Source: Chryseobacterium sp. G0186 (GTDB lineage: Bacteria; Bacteroidota; Bacteroidia; Flavobacteriales; Weeksellaceae). Taken from it: 64,000 bases of DNA. This document shows, one piece after another, positions 18,501 to 27,490 of this stretch (its first letter is position 1; the number at the start of each line of letters is the position of its first letter). The translations under genes and the position numbers were made by a program. The notes beneath the pieces are model-generated. The model did not search any database, was not told where the DNA came from, and was given only the letters and a program-made list of their open reading frames with translations. The stretch is taken from NCBI RefSeq assembly GCF_003815675.1, contig NZ_CP033918.1, forward strand, positions 682,001-746,000, given 5' to 3'.

Positions 18501-19926
18501 GGGAACAAGAATCAGGCTTCGTCCGGTTTTAATGACAGCTTTCGTGGCTTCCCTTGGCTTTCTTCCAATGGCAATAAGCAACGGAGCAGGAGCAGAAGTA
18601 CAAAGACCTTTGGCAACGGTGGTTATTGGTGGGCTGATGCTGGCAACACTTCTCACCTTATTTGTACTTCCTATTCTCTACGTCATATTTGAACATATTA
18701 ATAAAGATAAAATGAAATTCTCTAGAAAAATAAACTATAAAAAACTGTCTGTTTTCATCCTTATGATTTCCTTCGGAGGTCTTCAGGCTCAGGAAAATAT
18801 TACCTTTGAACAGGCTTTGGAAAAAGCAATTCAGCAAAACGGAACCCTTAAAAGCTCAAAGTTAATTTCTGATTATCAAGAAAAATTAAAAGCCAGCTAT
18901 CTTGATATTCCGCAACTGGAAGTGACAGGAGCATTTGGGCAGATTCAGGGTGAAGAAACTGATAATTCGTTCGGAATTTCCCAAAGATTCAGCTTTCCGA
19001 CAGTCTATTCCAAAAGAAAGCAGATGCTGGATGCGGAATGGACTGCAAGCGTGATGAATCAGAACTTAACAAAAACACAGCTCACCAAAGAGGTTACAGA
19101 TGTTTTTTACAGAATTTTAGTGCTTCAGGAAAAGAGAAAAGTTCTGGAATATATCAGCCAGTTATATACCAATTTTGCAGATAAGGCCAGTTTAAGATTA
19201 AAAAAAGGTGAAGCCAATATTTTAGAGGAATCAACCGCTGAAATTCAAAAAGAGCAGATCATCGTACAGCTGAACTCTCTTGAAAATGATCTTAGTGTAG
19301 CTAAATTACAGCTTCAGTTACTTCTTCAATCTGAAATTCCTTATCAACCTGTTGCCGACAAACCTACGATGAATATTGGGCTGCAGATCTCAGAAGAAAT
19401 GGTCAAGAAGCATCCTCAACTTCAATATTTACAACAACAGATCAAAATAGGTGAGGCCGAGGTTCAGCTGGAAAAAAGCAGACTTCTTCCTGATCTTCTG
19501 GTGGGCTATACGAATCAAAGTATGAAAAACATCAATAATAATCGCTTCAATTCTGTTCAGGTCGGAGTAGGGATTCCTTTGTTCACTAAAGGACAGAGAG
19601 CCCTTGCAAAAGCTGCACAGGCAAAAATTGCCATCTCTGAAAACGAATATCACAGAAAAGAAATTGAACTTAAAAACAGACTGACGCAACAGCTCAACAA
19701 CTATTTAAACCAACAGAAAATCATTGAAAATTATGAACAGAAACAGCTTCCGAAATCTGAAACGATCTTACAAACAGCAAAGAAACAGATGGATGTAGGA
19801 GAAATAGATTATCTGAACTGGGTAATACTGGTGAATCAGGCCGTAAAAACCAAGGCAGATTACATTGACAGCCTTGAAAAACTGAATCAGATCGGAGCGG
19901 AACTAAATTTCTTAATTTCAAAATAA
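15590..19926 (+). pseudogene. CzcA/CusA RND metal efflux pump fused to TolC-type factor, frameshifted
   Basis: Proton-driven heavy-metal exporter of the inner membrane. Start at ATG 15590 (MLNKIIEFSVKNKLIIALF). The heavy-metal RND motif LGALDFGLIVDGAVIIVEA is present. After the last pump helix an internal signal-peptide-like stretch (LSVFILMISFGGLQAQ) leads into a TolC-family outer-membrane factor of about 400 residues. Such fusions of about 1445 residues are usual in Bacteroidota. The frame breaks near 16117: the upstream frame ends LLGTKELQM-, while the downstream frame needs GVADVSSFGG, restored by one extra G in AAGGAG. As sequenced, only about 190 residues would be made in frame. Confidence 0.85.
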
Positions 19927-19933
19927 CAGCGCA

Positions 19934-21085
19934 ATGCACTTCAAAAAAACATCAATATACAGCCTTTCACTGGTCCTTATCCTATCTTCATGTTCAGGAA
20001 AAAAAGAAGAGGAAAAAACGGTGTATGAAAATACAAAATTTACCAAAGGCACTGAAAATACAGTTCATCTTACGGAAAAGCAAATTCAGTCTGTAGGTTT
20101 AACGATAACTTCCCTCCAAAACAGGAACATGGAAAAACTGGTACGCCTGAATGGTAAAGCAGAAATTGCCCCTTCACACATAAGCTCAGTTTCCAGTATT
20201 ATGGGTGGGCATATCAAGTCCATTAATGTCATCAATGGAAGCCACTTCAATAAAGGGCAGGTACTGGCTGTAGTGGAGGATCCTCAATTTATACAGCTTC
20301 AACAGGATTATCTGGTTACGAAGGCACAACTTGAAGCCGCAAGACTGAATTTTACCCGCCAAAAGGACCTTAACACAAGCAAGGCAAGCAGTGATAAAAC
20401 CATGCAGACCGCTCAGGCAGATTATTCTACATTGAATGCTACGTTAAAAGGGCTGGAAGAAAAGCTGCGAATCATAGGAATTAATGCCAAAGGATTAAGT
20501 ACCGGAAATATCAGAAGTAGAATCAATATTTATGCACCATTCACTGGATTTGTAAGCAAAATTCTGGTGAATAACGGACAATATATTAACCCTGCGGATA
20601 CTTTATTTGAACTGATCAATCCTGCAGGCTTACTGTTGGAATTAAAGGTTTTTGAAAACGATGTAAACGACATCAAGACCGGGCAGGACATTTTAGTGTA
20701 CAACAACCAGCATCCGGACCAGAAATCCAATGCTAAAATTATAAGTGTGGTTCCTAGTATTGAAAATGGAGGTTCTGCCACGGCTGTTGCTAAATTATCA
20801 TCTGTAAATGCAGGCTTTGTAAAAGGAATGTATATCAATGCGGAAGTGAATATCAGTAGCCGTTACACTCAGGGACTTCCCAATGAAGCCGTAGTTTCCT
20901 ATGAAAATAAAAATTATGTTTTTGAAGATCTTGGAAAATCAAAATATAAAATGATTCCTGTGGTTACCGGAATTTCAGATGATCAGTTTACAGAAATTGT
21001 TAAGGCAGATTTTTTAAAGGATAAGAAAATTGTACAGAAAGGAGCTTATGGATTGCTAATGATGCTTAAGAATAAGGCAGAGTAG
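19934..21085 (+). CDS. RND efflux periplasmic adaptor lipoprotein, CusB/CzcB type
   Basis: Membrane-fusion protein that links the inner-membrane pump to the outer-membrane channel. The 383-residue protein starts with a lipoprotein signal (lipobox LSSC at residues 17-20). GGHIKSINVINGSHFNKGQ is the lipoyl/hairpin half-motif, a coiled-coil helical hairpin (QQDYLVTKAQLEAARLNF) follows, then NIYAPFTGFVSKILVNNGQ as the second half. The start is 8 bases after the pump gene's stop, so they share an operon. Together they form a complete tripartite metal efflux set. Confidence 0.88.
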   Translation: MHFKKTSIYSLSLVLILSSCSGKKEEEKTVYENTKFTKGTENTVHLTEKQIQSVGLTITSLQNRNMEKLVRLNGKAEIAPSHISSVSSIMGGHIKSINVINGSHFNKGQVLAVVEDPQFIQLQQDYLVTKAQLEAARLNFTRQKDLNTSKASSDKTMQTAQADYSTLNATLKGLEEKLRIIGINAKGLSTGNIRSRINIYAPFTGFVSKILVNNGQYINPADTLFELINPAGLLLELKVFENDVNDIKTGQDILVYNNQHPDQKSNAKIISVVPSIENGGSATAVAKLSSVNAGFVKGMYINAEVNISSRYTQGLPNEAVVSYENKNYVFEDLGKSKYKMIPVVTGISDDQFTEIVKADFLKDKKIVQKGAYGLLMMLKNKAE

Positions 21086-21108
21086 TTCTCTTGGTATTTA
21101 ATTTAATG

Positions 21109-21150
21109 AAAAGGTTTTGTTTACTGTAGCAGGTAAATGAGACCTTTTTT
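21109..21150 (+). terminator. Terminator of the metal efflux operon
   Basis: A two-part stem, AAAAGGT/ACCTTTT outside and TTTAC/GTAAA inside, is followed by a T-run. It lies 24 bases after the adaptor gene's stop. Confidence 0.7.
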
Positions 21151-21363
21151 AATGTTGGCTTTGCAAAGGCACAACTATTGAAAAATAAAATGTTTGTGAT
21201 AGGTTTATCCTTTATCAATCCTACAGAATAGAATGATTTTTAGCATATTTTCAATATTCCGGATGTTATTTAATGCATAATTTATTTAAAAATGATATTT
21301 TAGCGATGAATAGTTTTTAGGAATTTTTAGTTGCATTAGATAAAGAACTTTTATTGAAACATA

Positions 21364-23172
21364 ATGACAACTAAACCGTTACACAATTTCCATATTCCGG
21401 TAATGGGATTGGCTTATACCATAGACAGCCCTATCCGCGTTGCACAATATGGAATATCTTCTGTGATTTCTATTATTGATGATGAAATCCTGGAAAAAAT
21501 GAAGAACTTCTACAATAAGAAGTTTAATCTGGATTATCTGGGTATTTCAACAAAAACAGAGGATTACAGAGCCAAAAGAATTACTGCTTATCTGGACATG
21601 GTAGACGATATCGTGAATGAAAAGTTTGAATCTTTCAAACAGGAAATCAGTAAGAATAAAGAGTCTTTAAAAGACTTTATAGCCATGCTTCCCAATACTT
21701 CTGACCTGAAAAAAAATCTACAAAACATTATTAGTCAAAAAGATAACTTCAGTAATCAGATTAAAAGCTTTATTGAGGCCAATCTAATCCCGGGAAGTAT
21801 AGATGTCAACATCATGACAAAAGTTGATAAGGACAACTACAAAAAAAATGAGCAGCTTCCTGTGATATATAATGATGCTCATGCCTCTCTGCGTGGGTTT
21901 GCCAATAGTAAATTATCGTCGTCCATGGTTCTTTCTGCGGGAATGAATCCCCGTCTGTATAGCTATATGGAGGAGTTTGAGGACTTTTTCCCCAATGAAA
22001 ACGGGATGCTGAAAAAGAAAATTATTCTTAAAGTAAGTGATTTTCGTTCTGCAATGATTCAGGGGAATTTTCTGGCAAAAAAGGGACTGTGGGTTTCCGA
22101 ATACAGAATAGAATCCGGATTGAATTGTGGTGGGCATGCTTTTGCGACAGACGGAATGCTTCTGGGACCGATTATGGAAGAGTTTAAACAGAAAAAAAAT
22201 GAACTGATACAGTCTGCCCATGCCTTAATGATCAATGCTTTAGAACAAAAGGGCAAACCTGTTGTTTCCCAGCCATTAGAAATGAAAATTACTGTTCAGG
22301 GAGGAGTCGGAACCTCTGAAGAACATGATTTTTTATTGGCCACTTATGATGTAGACAGCGTAGGGTGGGGATCTCCCTTTTTATTGGTTCCTGAAGCTAC
22401 TTCAGTAGATACGGAAACAAGAAATCTTCTTTTAAAGTCAAAGGAGCAGGATTTTTATCTGAGTAATATTTCGCCGCTTGGTGTTCCTTTCAATACCATC
22501 AAGGGAACTTCCAATGAGCTACTGAAATATCAGAAAGAAGCCAAGGGAAGATACGGAAGTTCATGTCCAAAAAAATTCCTGGCCTTATCTAAAGAATTTT
22601 CACCGGAGGGAACATGTACAGCCTCCAAAAAATATCAGGATATCAAACTGAATGAACTTTATTCACAACAGGAATTACTTTCTGTTGAAGAATTTAACAA
22701 AAAGAAATCTGAAATTACAGATAAAGCCTGTCTGTGTGTAGGACTTGTCAACGCTGCCTATATGGAACAGGATATCGAAATAAAAGGAGAGAAGCAGGGA
22801 GTTGTCATATGTCCGGGTCCGAATATTGCATTTTTTGATAAGGAAGTTTCACTTTCGGAAATGGTACAACACATTTATGGCAATTCAAATATTCTTTCAG
22901 GCAACCAGCGTCCCAATATGTTCATTAATGAGCTGAAAATGTATGTTGACTATCTGAAAAAGGAAATTACAGGCTCATCCGTACAGATTACCCATGCTCA
23001 GACGAAGAAATGGAATGCATTCAAGAAAAATATCTTTGAAGGAATAGAGTATTATCACAATCTCTTCAATACATCATCATTCTTTAAGCATGGATTACAA
23101 ACCATTACCCAGCAACTGCAGGAATATAAACTGAAGCTTATAGCTATCGAAATTCCTCAGGTTGAAAAGTAA
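21364..23172 (+). CDS. Conserved 602-residue protein, possible TIM-barrel flavoenzyme
   Basis: I do not recognise an assigned family. The protein is soluble, with no signal peptide. The opening IPVMGLAYTIDSPIRVAQYG resembles the first strand of FMN-dependent nitronate monooxygenase-like barrels. NCGGHAFATDG (254-264) and QGGVGTSEEHD (312-322), followed by DSVGWGSPFLLVPE, look like glycine-rich FMN/phosphate loops. Six Cys are placed singly or in motifs (255, 401, 418, 456, 458, 483), so a metal or Fe-S site is possible. Residues 70-165 are a charged helical insert and the C-terminal ~80 are helical. It stands alone, with repeat copy B behind it. Confidence 0.55.
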   Translation: MTTKPLHNFHIPVMGLAYTIDSPIRVAQYGISSVISIIDDEILEKMKNFYNKKFNLDYLGISTKTEDYRAKRITAYLDMVDDIVNEKFESFKQEISKNKESLKDFIAMLPNTSDLKKNLQNIISQKDNFSNQIKSFIEANLIPGSIDVNIMTKVDKDNYKKNEQLPVIYNDAHASLRGFANSKLSSSMVLSAGMNPRLYSYMEEFEDFFPNENGMLKKKIILKVSDFRSAMIQGNFLAKKGLWVSEYRIESGLNCGGHAFATDGMLLGPIMEEFKQKKNELIQSAHALMINALEQKGKPVVSQPLEMKITVQGGVGTSEEHDFLLATYDVDSVGWGSPFLLVPEATSVDTETRNLLLKSKEQDFYLSNISPLGVPFNTIKGTSNELLKYQKEAKGRYGSSCPKKFLALSKEFSPEGTCTASKKYQDIKLNELYSQQELLSVEEFNKKKSEITDKACLCVGLVNAAYMEQDIEIKGEKQGVVICPGPNIAFFDKEVSLSEMVQHIYGNSNILSGNQRPNMFINELKMYVDYLKKEITGSSVQITHAQTKKWNAFKKNIFEGIEYYHNLFNTSSFFKHGLQTITQQLQEYKLKLIAIEIPQVEK

Positions 23173-23198
23173 AAATGCTTTTAAAGAATAAATATAGA

Positions 23199-23336
23199 TA
23201 AACCCAAAGACGCAAAAAATAGAAAGAATTCATAGGAAAATTAAGTACATAATTTTATGACCCCTTGCTAAAAATCTTTGATTTTTTTGCGCCTTAAAAT
23301 CTACGCTATATAAACAACCTTGCGTCTTTGCGTTTA
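23199..23336. repeat. Inverted-repeat intergenic element, copy B
   Basis: It begins ACCCAAAGACGCAAAAA and ends CCTTGCGTCTTTGCGTTTA, near reverse complements. It shares the internal segment AAAATCTTTGATTTTTTTGC with copy A at 2623-2806 but is about 46 bases shorter. It fills much of the 23173-23539 gap; the remainder holds nothing recognisable. Confidence 0.7.
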
Positions 23337-23539
23337 TCAAAAATACCATACACCTGTTGCCGTACAAACAGTCTTTATCTAAAGGCTGTTTTTTATATTG
23401 ACAGAATACCCTTTAAAATAAAATAAGTGAGTAAACACGGGCTTTTTCATTTATAAAAACTATAGATCGTATGGCTATTTTAAATCTGAATTCGGCTTAA
23501 TATTTCCTACCTTAGAGGTCAGTTAGTAACATTATTTTT

Positions 23540-24487
23540 ATGGAAAAAAGAAAGATTAAAAACACCGACCTGGAAATTTCACCGGTTAATTTTGGAGGAA
23601 ATGTCTTTGGGTGGACGCTGGATGAAAAACAGTCTTTTGATATTTTGGACCAATTTACAGAAGCAGGATTTAATTTTATAGATACCGCAGATACTTACTC
23701 GTGGTGGGTAAACGGCAAAGGCGGACAGTCTGAAGAAATCATCGGAAAATGGATGAAAAGCCGTAACAACCGCAAGGATATTGTACTGGCAACCAAAGTA
23801 GGCTCTGAAACAAAAGAGCATGGCTATGACATCAGCAAAAAACATATCTTAAAATCGGTAGATGAGTCCCTGCAAAGACTTCAGACCGATCATATTGATC
23901 TTTATTATACTCATTTTGATGATCATATCACTCCTGTAGAAGAAACTCTTTCTGCATACGATGAAGTGATCAAAGCCGGAAAAGTACGTTATATTGCAGC
24001 ATCCAATCTTTCTCCGGAACGTTTGAAAGCCTCATTTGAAGCCTCTGAAAAGAACAATCTCCCTAAATATGTAGCCTTACAGCCTCATTACAACTTATTG
24101 GAAAGAGAGGGTTTTGAAAAAAACTATGCTCCTTTGGTAGAGCAGTTCGATCTGAGTGCATTTCCGTACTGGTCTCTGGCAGCAGGATTTTTAACAGGAA
24201 AATATCGTAATGAAGCAGATCTTACAAAAAGTGCAAGAGGCGAGGGAGTAAGAAAATATTTAAACCCAAAAGGCCTTGATGTTTTAAAGGCATTGGATCA
24301 AATAAGTGAAAAATATCAGAGCAATCAGGGAACCGTTGCCCTGGCATGGTTATTATCAAATCCATTGATTACTGCTCCTATTGTAAGTGCAACAAGCGCT
24401 TCACAACTTGAAACATTATTCAATGCTCCAAAACTGACGTTAGATCAGACAGATATTGATTTGCTTAATGAAGCGAGTCATTATTAA
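23540..24487 (+). CDS. Aldo/keto reductase
   Basis: NAD(P)H-dependent carbonyl reductase of the AKR superfamily, cytoplasmic. The 315-residue protein has the catalytic Asp-Tyr-Lys-His set: Asp and Tyr in FIDTADTYSWW, Lys in LATKVGSE and His in YYTHFDDH. The cofactor region LLSNPLITAPIVSATSASQLE closes the barrel. Similar to the YghZ/Tas-like general stress reductases; the substrate is unknown. It is a single gene with its own terminator. Confidence 0.9.
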   Translation: MEKRKIKNTDLEISPVNFGGNVFGWTLDEKQSFDILDQFTEAGFNFIDTADTYSWWVNGKGGQSEEIIGKWMKSRNNRKDIVLATKVGSETKEHGYDISKKHILKSVDESLQRLQTDHIDLYYTHFDDHITPVEETLSAYDEVIKAGKVRYIAASNLSPERLKASFEASEKNNLPKYVALQPHYNLLEREGFEKNYAPLVEQFDLSAFPYWSLAAGFLTGKYRNEADLTKSARGEGVRKYLNPKGLDVLKALDQISEKYQSNQGTVALAWLLSNPLITAPIVSATSASQLETLFNAPKLTLDQTDIDLLNEASHY

Positions 24488-24510
24488 TTTACAACCATTG
24501 TTAGACTAAA

Positions 24511-24547
24511 AAATCCGTTCAGTATAGTGCTGAACGGATTTTTTTAT
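24511..24547 (+). terminator. Terminator after the aldo/keto reductase
   Basis: Perfect stem AAATCCGTTCAG/CTGAACGGATTT with a 7-base loop, followed by TTTTTAT. Confidence 0.9.
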
Positions 24548-24567
24548 CTTAATCTTATTTGGAATTA

Positions 24568-24616
24568 CAGTTGGAGATGTGAGATTCCCTTTCTTTGAAT
24601 TTTTGACGGGGTGGTT
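24568..24616 (-). repeat. Dispersed repeat ACCACCCCGTCAAAAATTC, copy 2 (short)
   Basis: On the minus strand the core AACCACCCCGTCAAAAATTC is followed by a shorter middle and by CATCTCCAACTG. This matches the left and right ends of copies 1 and 3 but lacks their central hairpin. It lies between convergent genes. Confidence 0.6.
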
Positions 24617-24640
24617 CCTCCACGTTCACCTCTTCATTCA

Positions 24641-26488
24641 TCAATCAGAATACTCTTTTAAAAGCTGTCTATAGCTCATTAAAATAGAAGATTTAGAGAT
24701 AAATCCGATAAAGTCATTGCTTTCACTCACTACCGGAAGATTCCATACTCCCGTATCATCAAAGGTTTGAAGAATTTCCAGAGGTTTATTTTCAGGATGG
24801 AGGATCGCCGGTGGAGCTTTCATCACCTGAACAATGGTTTGCAAAGAATCCATTTCCTTATTGAAAAGATAAGGTCTTATGTCATCCAGGGTGAGAACCC
24901 CCTTTAATTTTTTGTTGTCATCTACAATGGCAAAAATATTCTTATTTCCGTTCTTTACCAGCTCAAACAGCTCTGTAACAGAAGCATTCTCATTGATTGT
25001 CTGGGAATACCGATCAATAAAATCCTCAGTTCTTAAAGCAAACAACAGGTTTTTATCATGTTTATTGGTGAAAATTTTTCCTTCGTCTGCCAAAGATTTC
25101 AGTTCCGGAGAGATCGGAGAAAACCATTTAGCAATAAGATAAGACATTACAGAAACAATCATCAGCGGAATAAACAGGTCATATCCAAAACTGGACTCTG
25201 CAATCAGAAATATCGCGGTAAGAGGAGCATATAAAACACCACTCATGGCACCTGCCATTCCTACCAGAACGAGATTGGTTACAGGGACATCCGTAAATCC
25301 TAAATGCTGACAAATCAGAGAAAATAAATATCCTAATGTTCCACCTGCAAAAAGAGAGGGGGCAAAGTTACCGCCATTTCCACCACTGAAGATGGTAAAA
25401 GAAGTAGCAAAGGCTTTTAACAGCAATACCAATACTAGAAATATGATGATCGTCCAGTCTCCGATTTCAAAATATCTGAAAAAACTGTTTTCAATAATAG
25501 AGTGCGTATTACCATTTGTAAAGGCTTTTATTGTCTCATATCCCTCTCCGAATAAGGGTGGAAAAAGCACACAAAGTAATGAAAGAACTGCTCCTCCAAA
25601 CATCGCCTTACGCATTCTTGAAAGTTCCAGCCCCTTTATAAAATGCTCTACTTTTTGGGAAATGATCACAAAATAACGGGCATATAATCCGGTCACAAGC
25701 CCCAGAATAAGGTAATAAGGAACATTTCTATAATTAAATGCCTCCCTTGTATAAAATCTGAATAAAATATCTTCCTGAAGTAAAATCCTTGACAAAAGAC
25801 TTCCGCAAACAGCAGCAACCACCAGGGGAATAAAATCTGTAAAAACAACTCCCGTCAGCAGAATTTCAAAGGCAAACATAATCCCGGCAATAGGAGCATT
25901 AAAGGCTGATGCAATCCCGGCAGTAGCACCTGCAGCCAGCAATAATGTACGTTCCTTATAGCTTAATCTGTAGGTTTGTGCATAATTTGATCCTATGGCA
26001 GCTCCGGTTACTGCAATCGGACTTTCCAGACCTGCAGAACCTCCTAATCCTACAGTAACCGCACTTTGAATCACCTGGGAATACATTTTTACAGAAGCCA
26101 CAATACTTGAGTTCTGTGCAATTTCATAGAGAATAGCTCCAATCCCTTTCCGATCCTGTCCCTTGAATAGGGTAAGAACGATCATAGTGGTCAGAACAAT
26201 TCCTAAAAAAGGAAAAACGATGTAGAATAATATCTGATATTCAAAATGAACCTTATTGGTAATAAAGTAATGGATATTGTGAACCAGCGTTTTCAATATG
26301 ACCCCGGCGAGTCCTGCCGTACAACCCACAAGGATTCCGGAGAGGACAAGAAACTGATTCCGGCTCAATCTGTTGTTCAGCCAATGCAGAATGATTTCAT
26401 AACTGCGGGCTTTTTCCAGTCCGTATTTTTGGAAATCTCTTTTAAATTTTAGAAAGCTTAGGTACTTTTTTTTGTTGTGAATTTTCAC
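24641..26488 (-). CDS. ClC chloride channel/antiporter with CBS domains
   Basis: The 615-residue inner-membrane protein has a ClC core of about 18 helices (residues 40-455) followed by two CBS domains (about 480-615) that may bind adenine nucleotides. GLGGSAGLESPIAV holds the gating glutamate within the GxExP filter loop, and FSGGNGGNFAPSLFAGG is the second filter segment. LSRNQFLVLSGILVG starts the first helix. The gene is divergent from the response regulator at 26757. Whether it works as channel or H+/Cl- exchanger is not settled by the sequence. Confidence 0.9.
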   Translation of the reverse strand: MKIHNKKKYLSFLKFKRDFQKYGLEKARSYEIILHWLNNRLSRNQFLVLSGILVGCTAGLAGVILKTLVHNIHYFITNKVHFEYQILFYIVFPFLGIVLTTMIVLTLFKGQDRKGIGAILYEIAQNSSIVASVKMYSQVIQSAVTVGLGGSAGLESPIAVTGAAIGSNYAQTYRLSYKERTLLLAAGATAGIASAFNAPIAGIMFAFEILLTGVVFTDFIPLVVAAVCGSLLSRILLQEDILFRFYTREAFNYRNVPYYLILGLVTGLYARYFVIISQKVEHFIKGLELSRMRKAMFGGAVLSLLCVLFPPLFGEGYETIKAFTNGNTHSIIENSFFRYFEIGDWTIIIFLVLVLLLKAFATSFTIFSGGNGGNFAPSLFAGGTLGYLFSLICQHLGFTDVPVTNLVLVGMAGAMSGVLYAPLTAIFLIAESSFGYDLFIPLMIVSVMSYLIAKWFSPISPELKSLADEGKIFTNKHDKNLLFALRTEDFIDRYSQTINENASVTELFELVKNGNKNIFAIVDDNKKLKGVLTLDDIRPYLFNKEMDSLQTIVQVMKAPPAILHPENKPLEILQTFDDTGVWNLPVVSESNDFIGFISKSSILMSYRQLLKEYSD

Positions 26489-26756
26489 CTGGGAAGAATT
26501 TTAATGCTGATCTCAATTTGATACAACAGCGTAAATTTATGAAATATCTTTAGAAATATTTTGTTTCTTGTTTGTTAAAGCCAAACAAATCACTCTTAGA
26601 AAACAATTGAAACCACCCTGAAAAACTCTGTATCAAGCAGAAAGCGGATCATTTCAAAGAGTTAAAAAATCATGAATATTTATTTTTCTATTTGCTATAT
26701 TTATGAGAGTAATTGAAATTCAAAATTTCTTCAAAATTTAAATCTAGATTTAGCCC

Positions 26757-27431
26757 ATGAAAATTCTAATCGTAGAGGATGAAACAGAATTATCCAAAAG
26801 TATTTCTGAGTACCTTTCAGGGGAAAACTATCTCTGTGAAGTGGCAGCGACCTATACTGAAGCCATGAACAAAATAGAAACGTTCCATTATGACTGCATT
26901 CTATTGGATATTATGCTTCCTGATGGAAATGGACTTAAAATTTTGGAGGAATTAAAAGAACAGCAAAAACAGGATGGAGTGATTATCATTTCTGCCAAGA
27001 ATGCATTGGATGATAAGATTGCCGGTCTGCAAATGGGCGCTGATGATTATCTCACCAAGCCTTTTCACCTTTCTGAACTGATGGCGAGAGTGTATTCTAT
27101 TATTCGTAGAAAACAGTTCAGCAGCTCCAATGTCGTTAAGCAAAATGAACTTCAGATTGATCTTTTGGCTAAGACGGTTGCTGTACATGATGAAATTATT
27201 TCTTTAACCAAAAAGGAATTTGATCTCCTGATTTACTTTATCGGAAATAAAAATAAGGTGATCTCCAAAAGTACATTGGCAGAACATCTTTCCGGAGACT
27301 TTGCAGATATGCTTGACAACCATGATTTTGTATATGCTCACGTAAAAAACCTTAAGAAAAAGCTATATGATGCCGGATGTGGACATTACCTTAAAACGGT
27401 GTACGGAACAGGGTATAAATGGGAAACGTAA
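26757..27431 (+). CDS. OmpR-family response regulator
   Basis: The 224-residue protein has a receiver domain (1-120, phospho-acceptor Asp51 in LLDIMLPDG, switch Lys in YLTKPFH) and a winged-helix DNA-binding domain ending LKTVYGTGYKWE. It is followed after 59 bases by its histidine kinase. The pair probably controls the nearby TSUP permease, outer-membrane protein and PAP2 genes, which lie on the same strand (inference from position). Confidence 0.92.
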   Translation: MKILIVEDETELSKSISEYLSGENYLCEVAATYTEAMNKIETFHYDCILLDIMLPDGNGLKILEELKEQQKQDGVIIISAKNALDDKIAGLQMGADDYLTKPFHLSELMARVYSIIRRKQFSSSNVVKQNELQIDLLAKTVAVHDEIISLTKKEFDLLIYFIGNKNKVISKSTLAEHLSGDFADMLDNHDFVYAHVKNLKKKLYDAGCGHYLKTVYGTGYKWET

Positions 27432-27490
27432 ATTGTTAATCTGAAATACTCATTCAATTTATTATTCATCACTCTTAATTTATCCTCAAT

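Noticed and set aside
26605..26640. AAACCACCC sequence as a fourth copy of the dispersed repeat
   Set aside because: Only the first nine bases match; the GTCAAAAATTC core and right end are missing.
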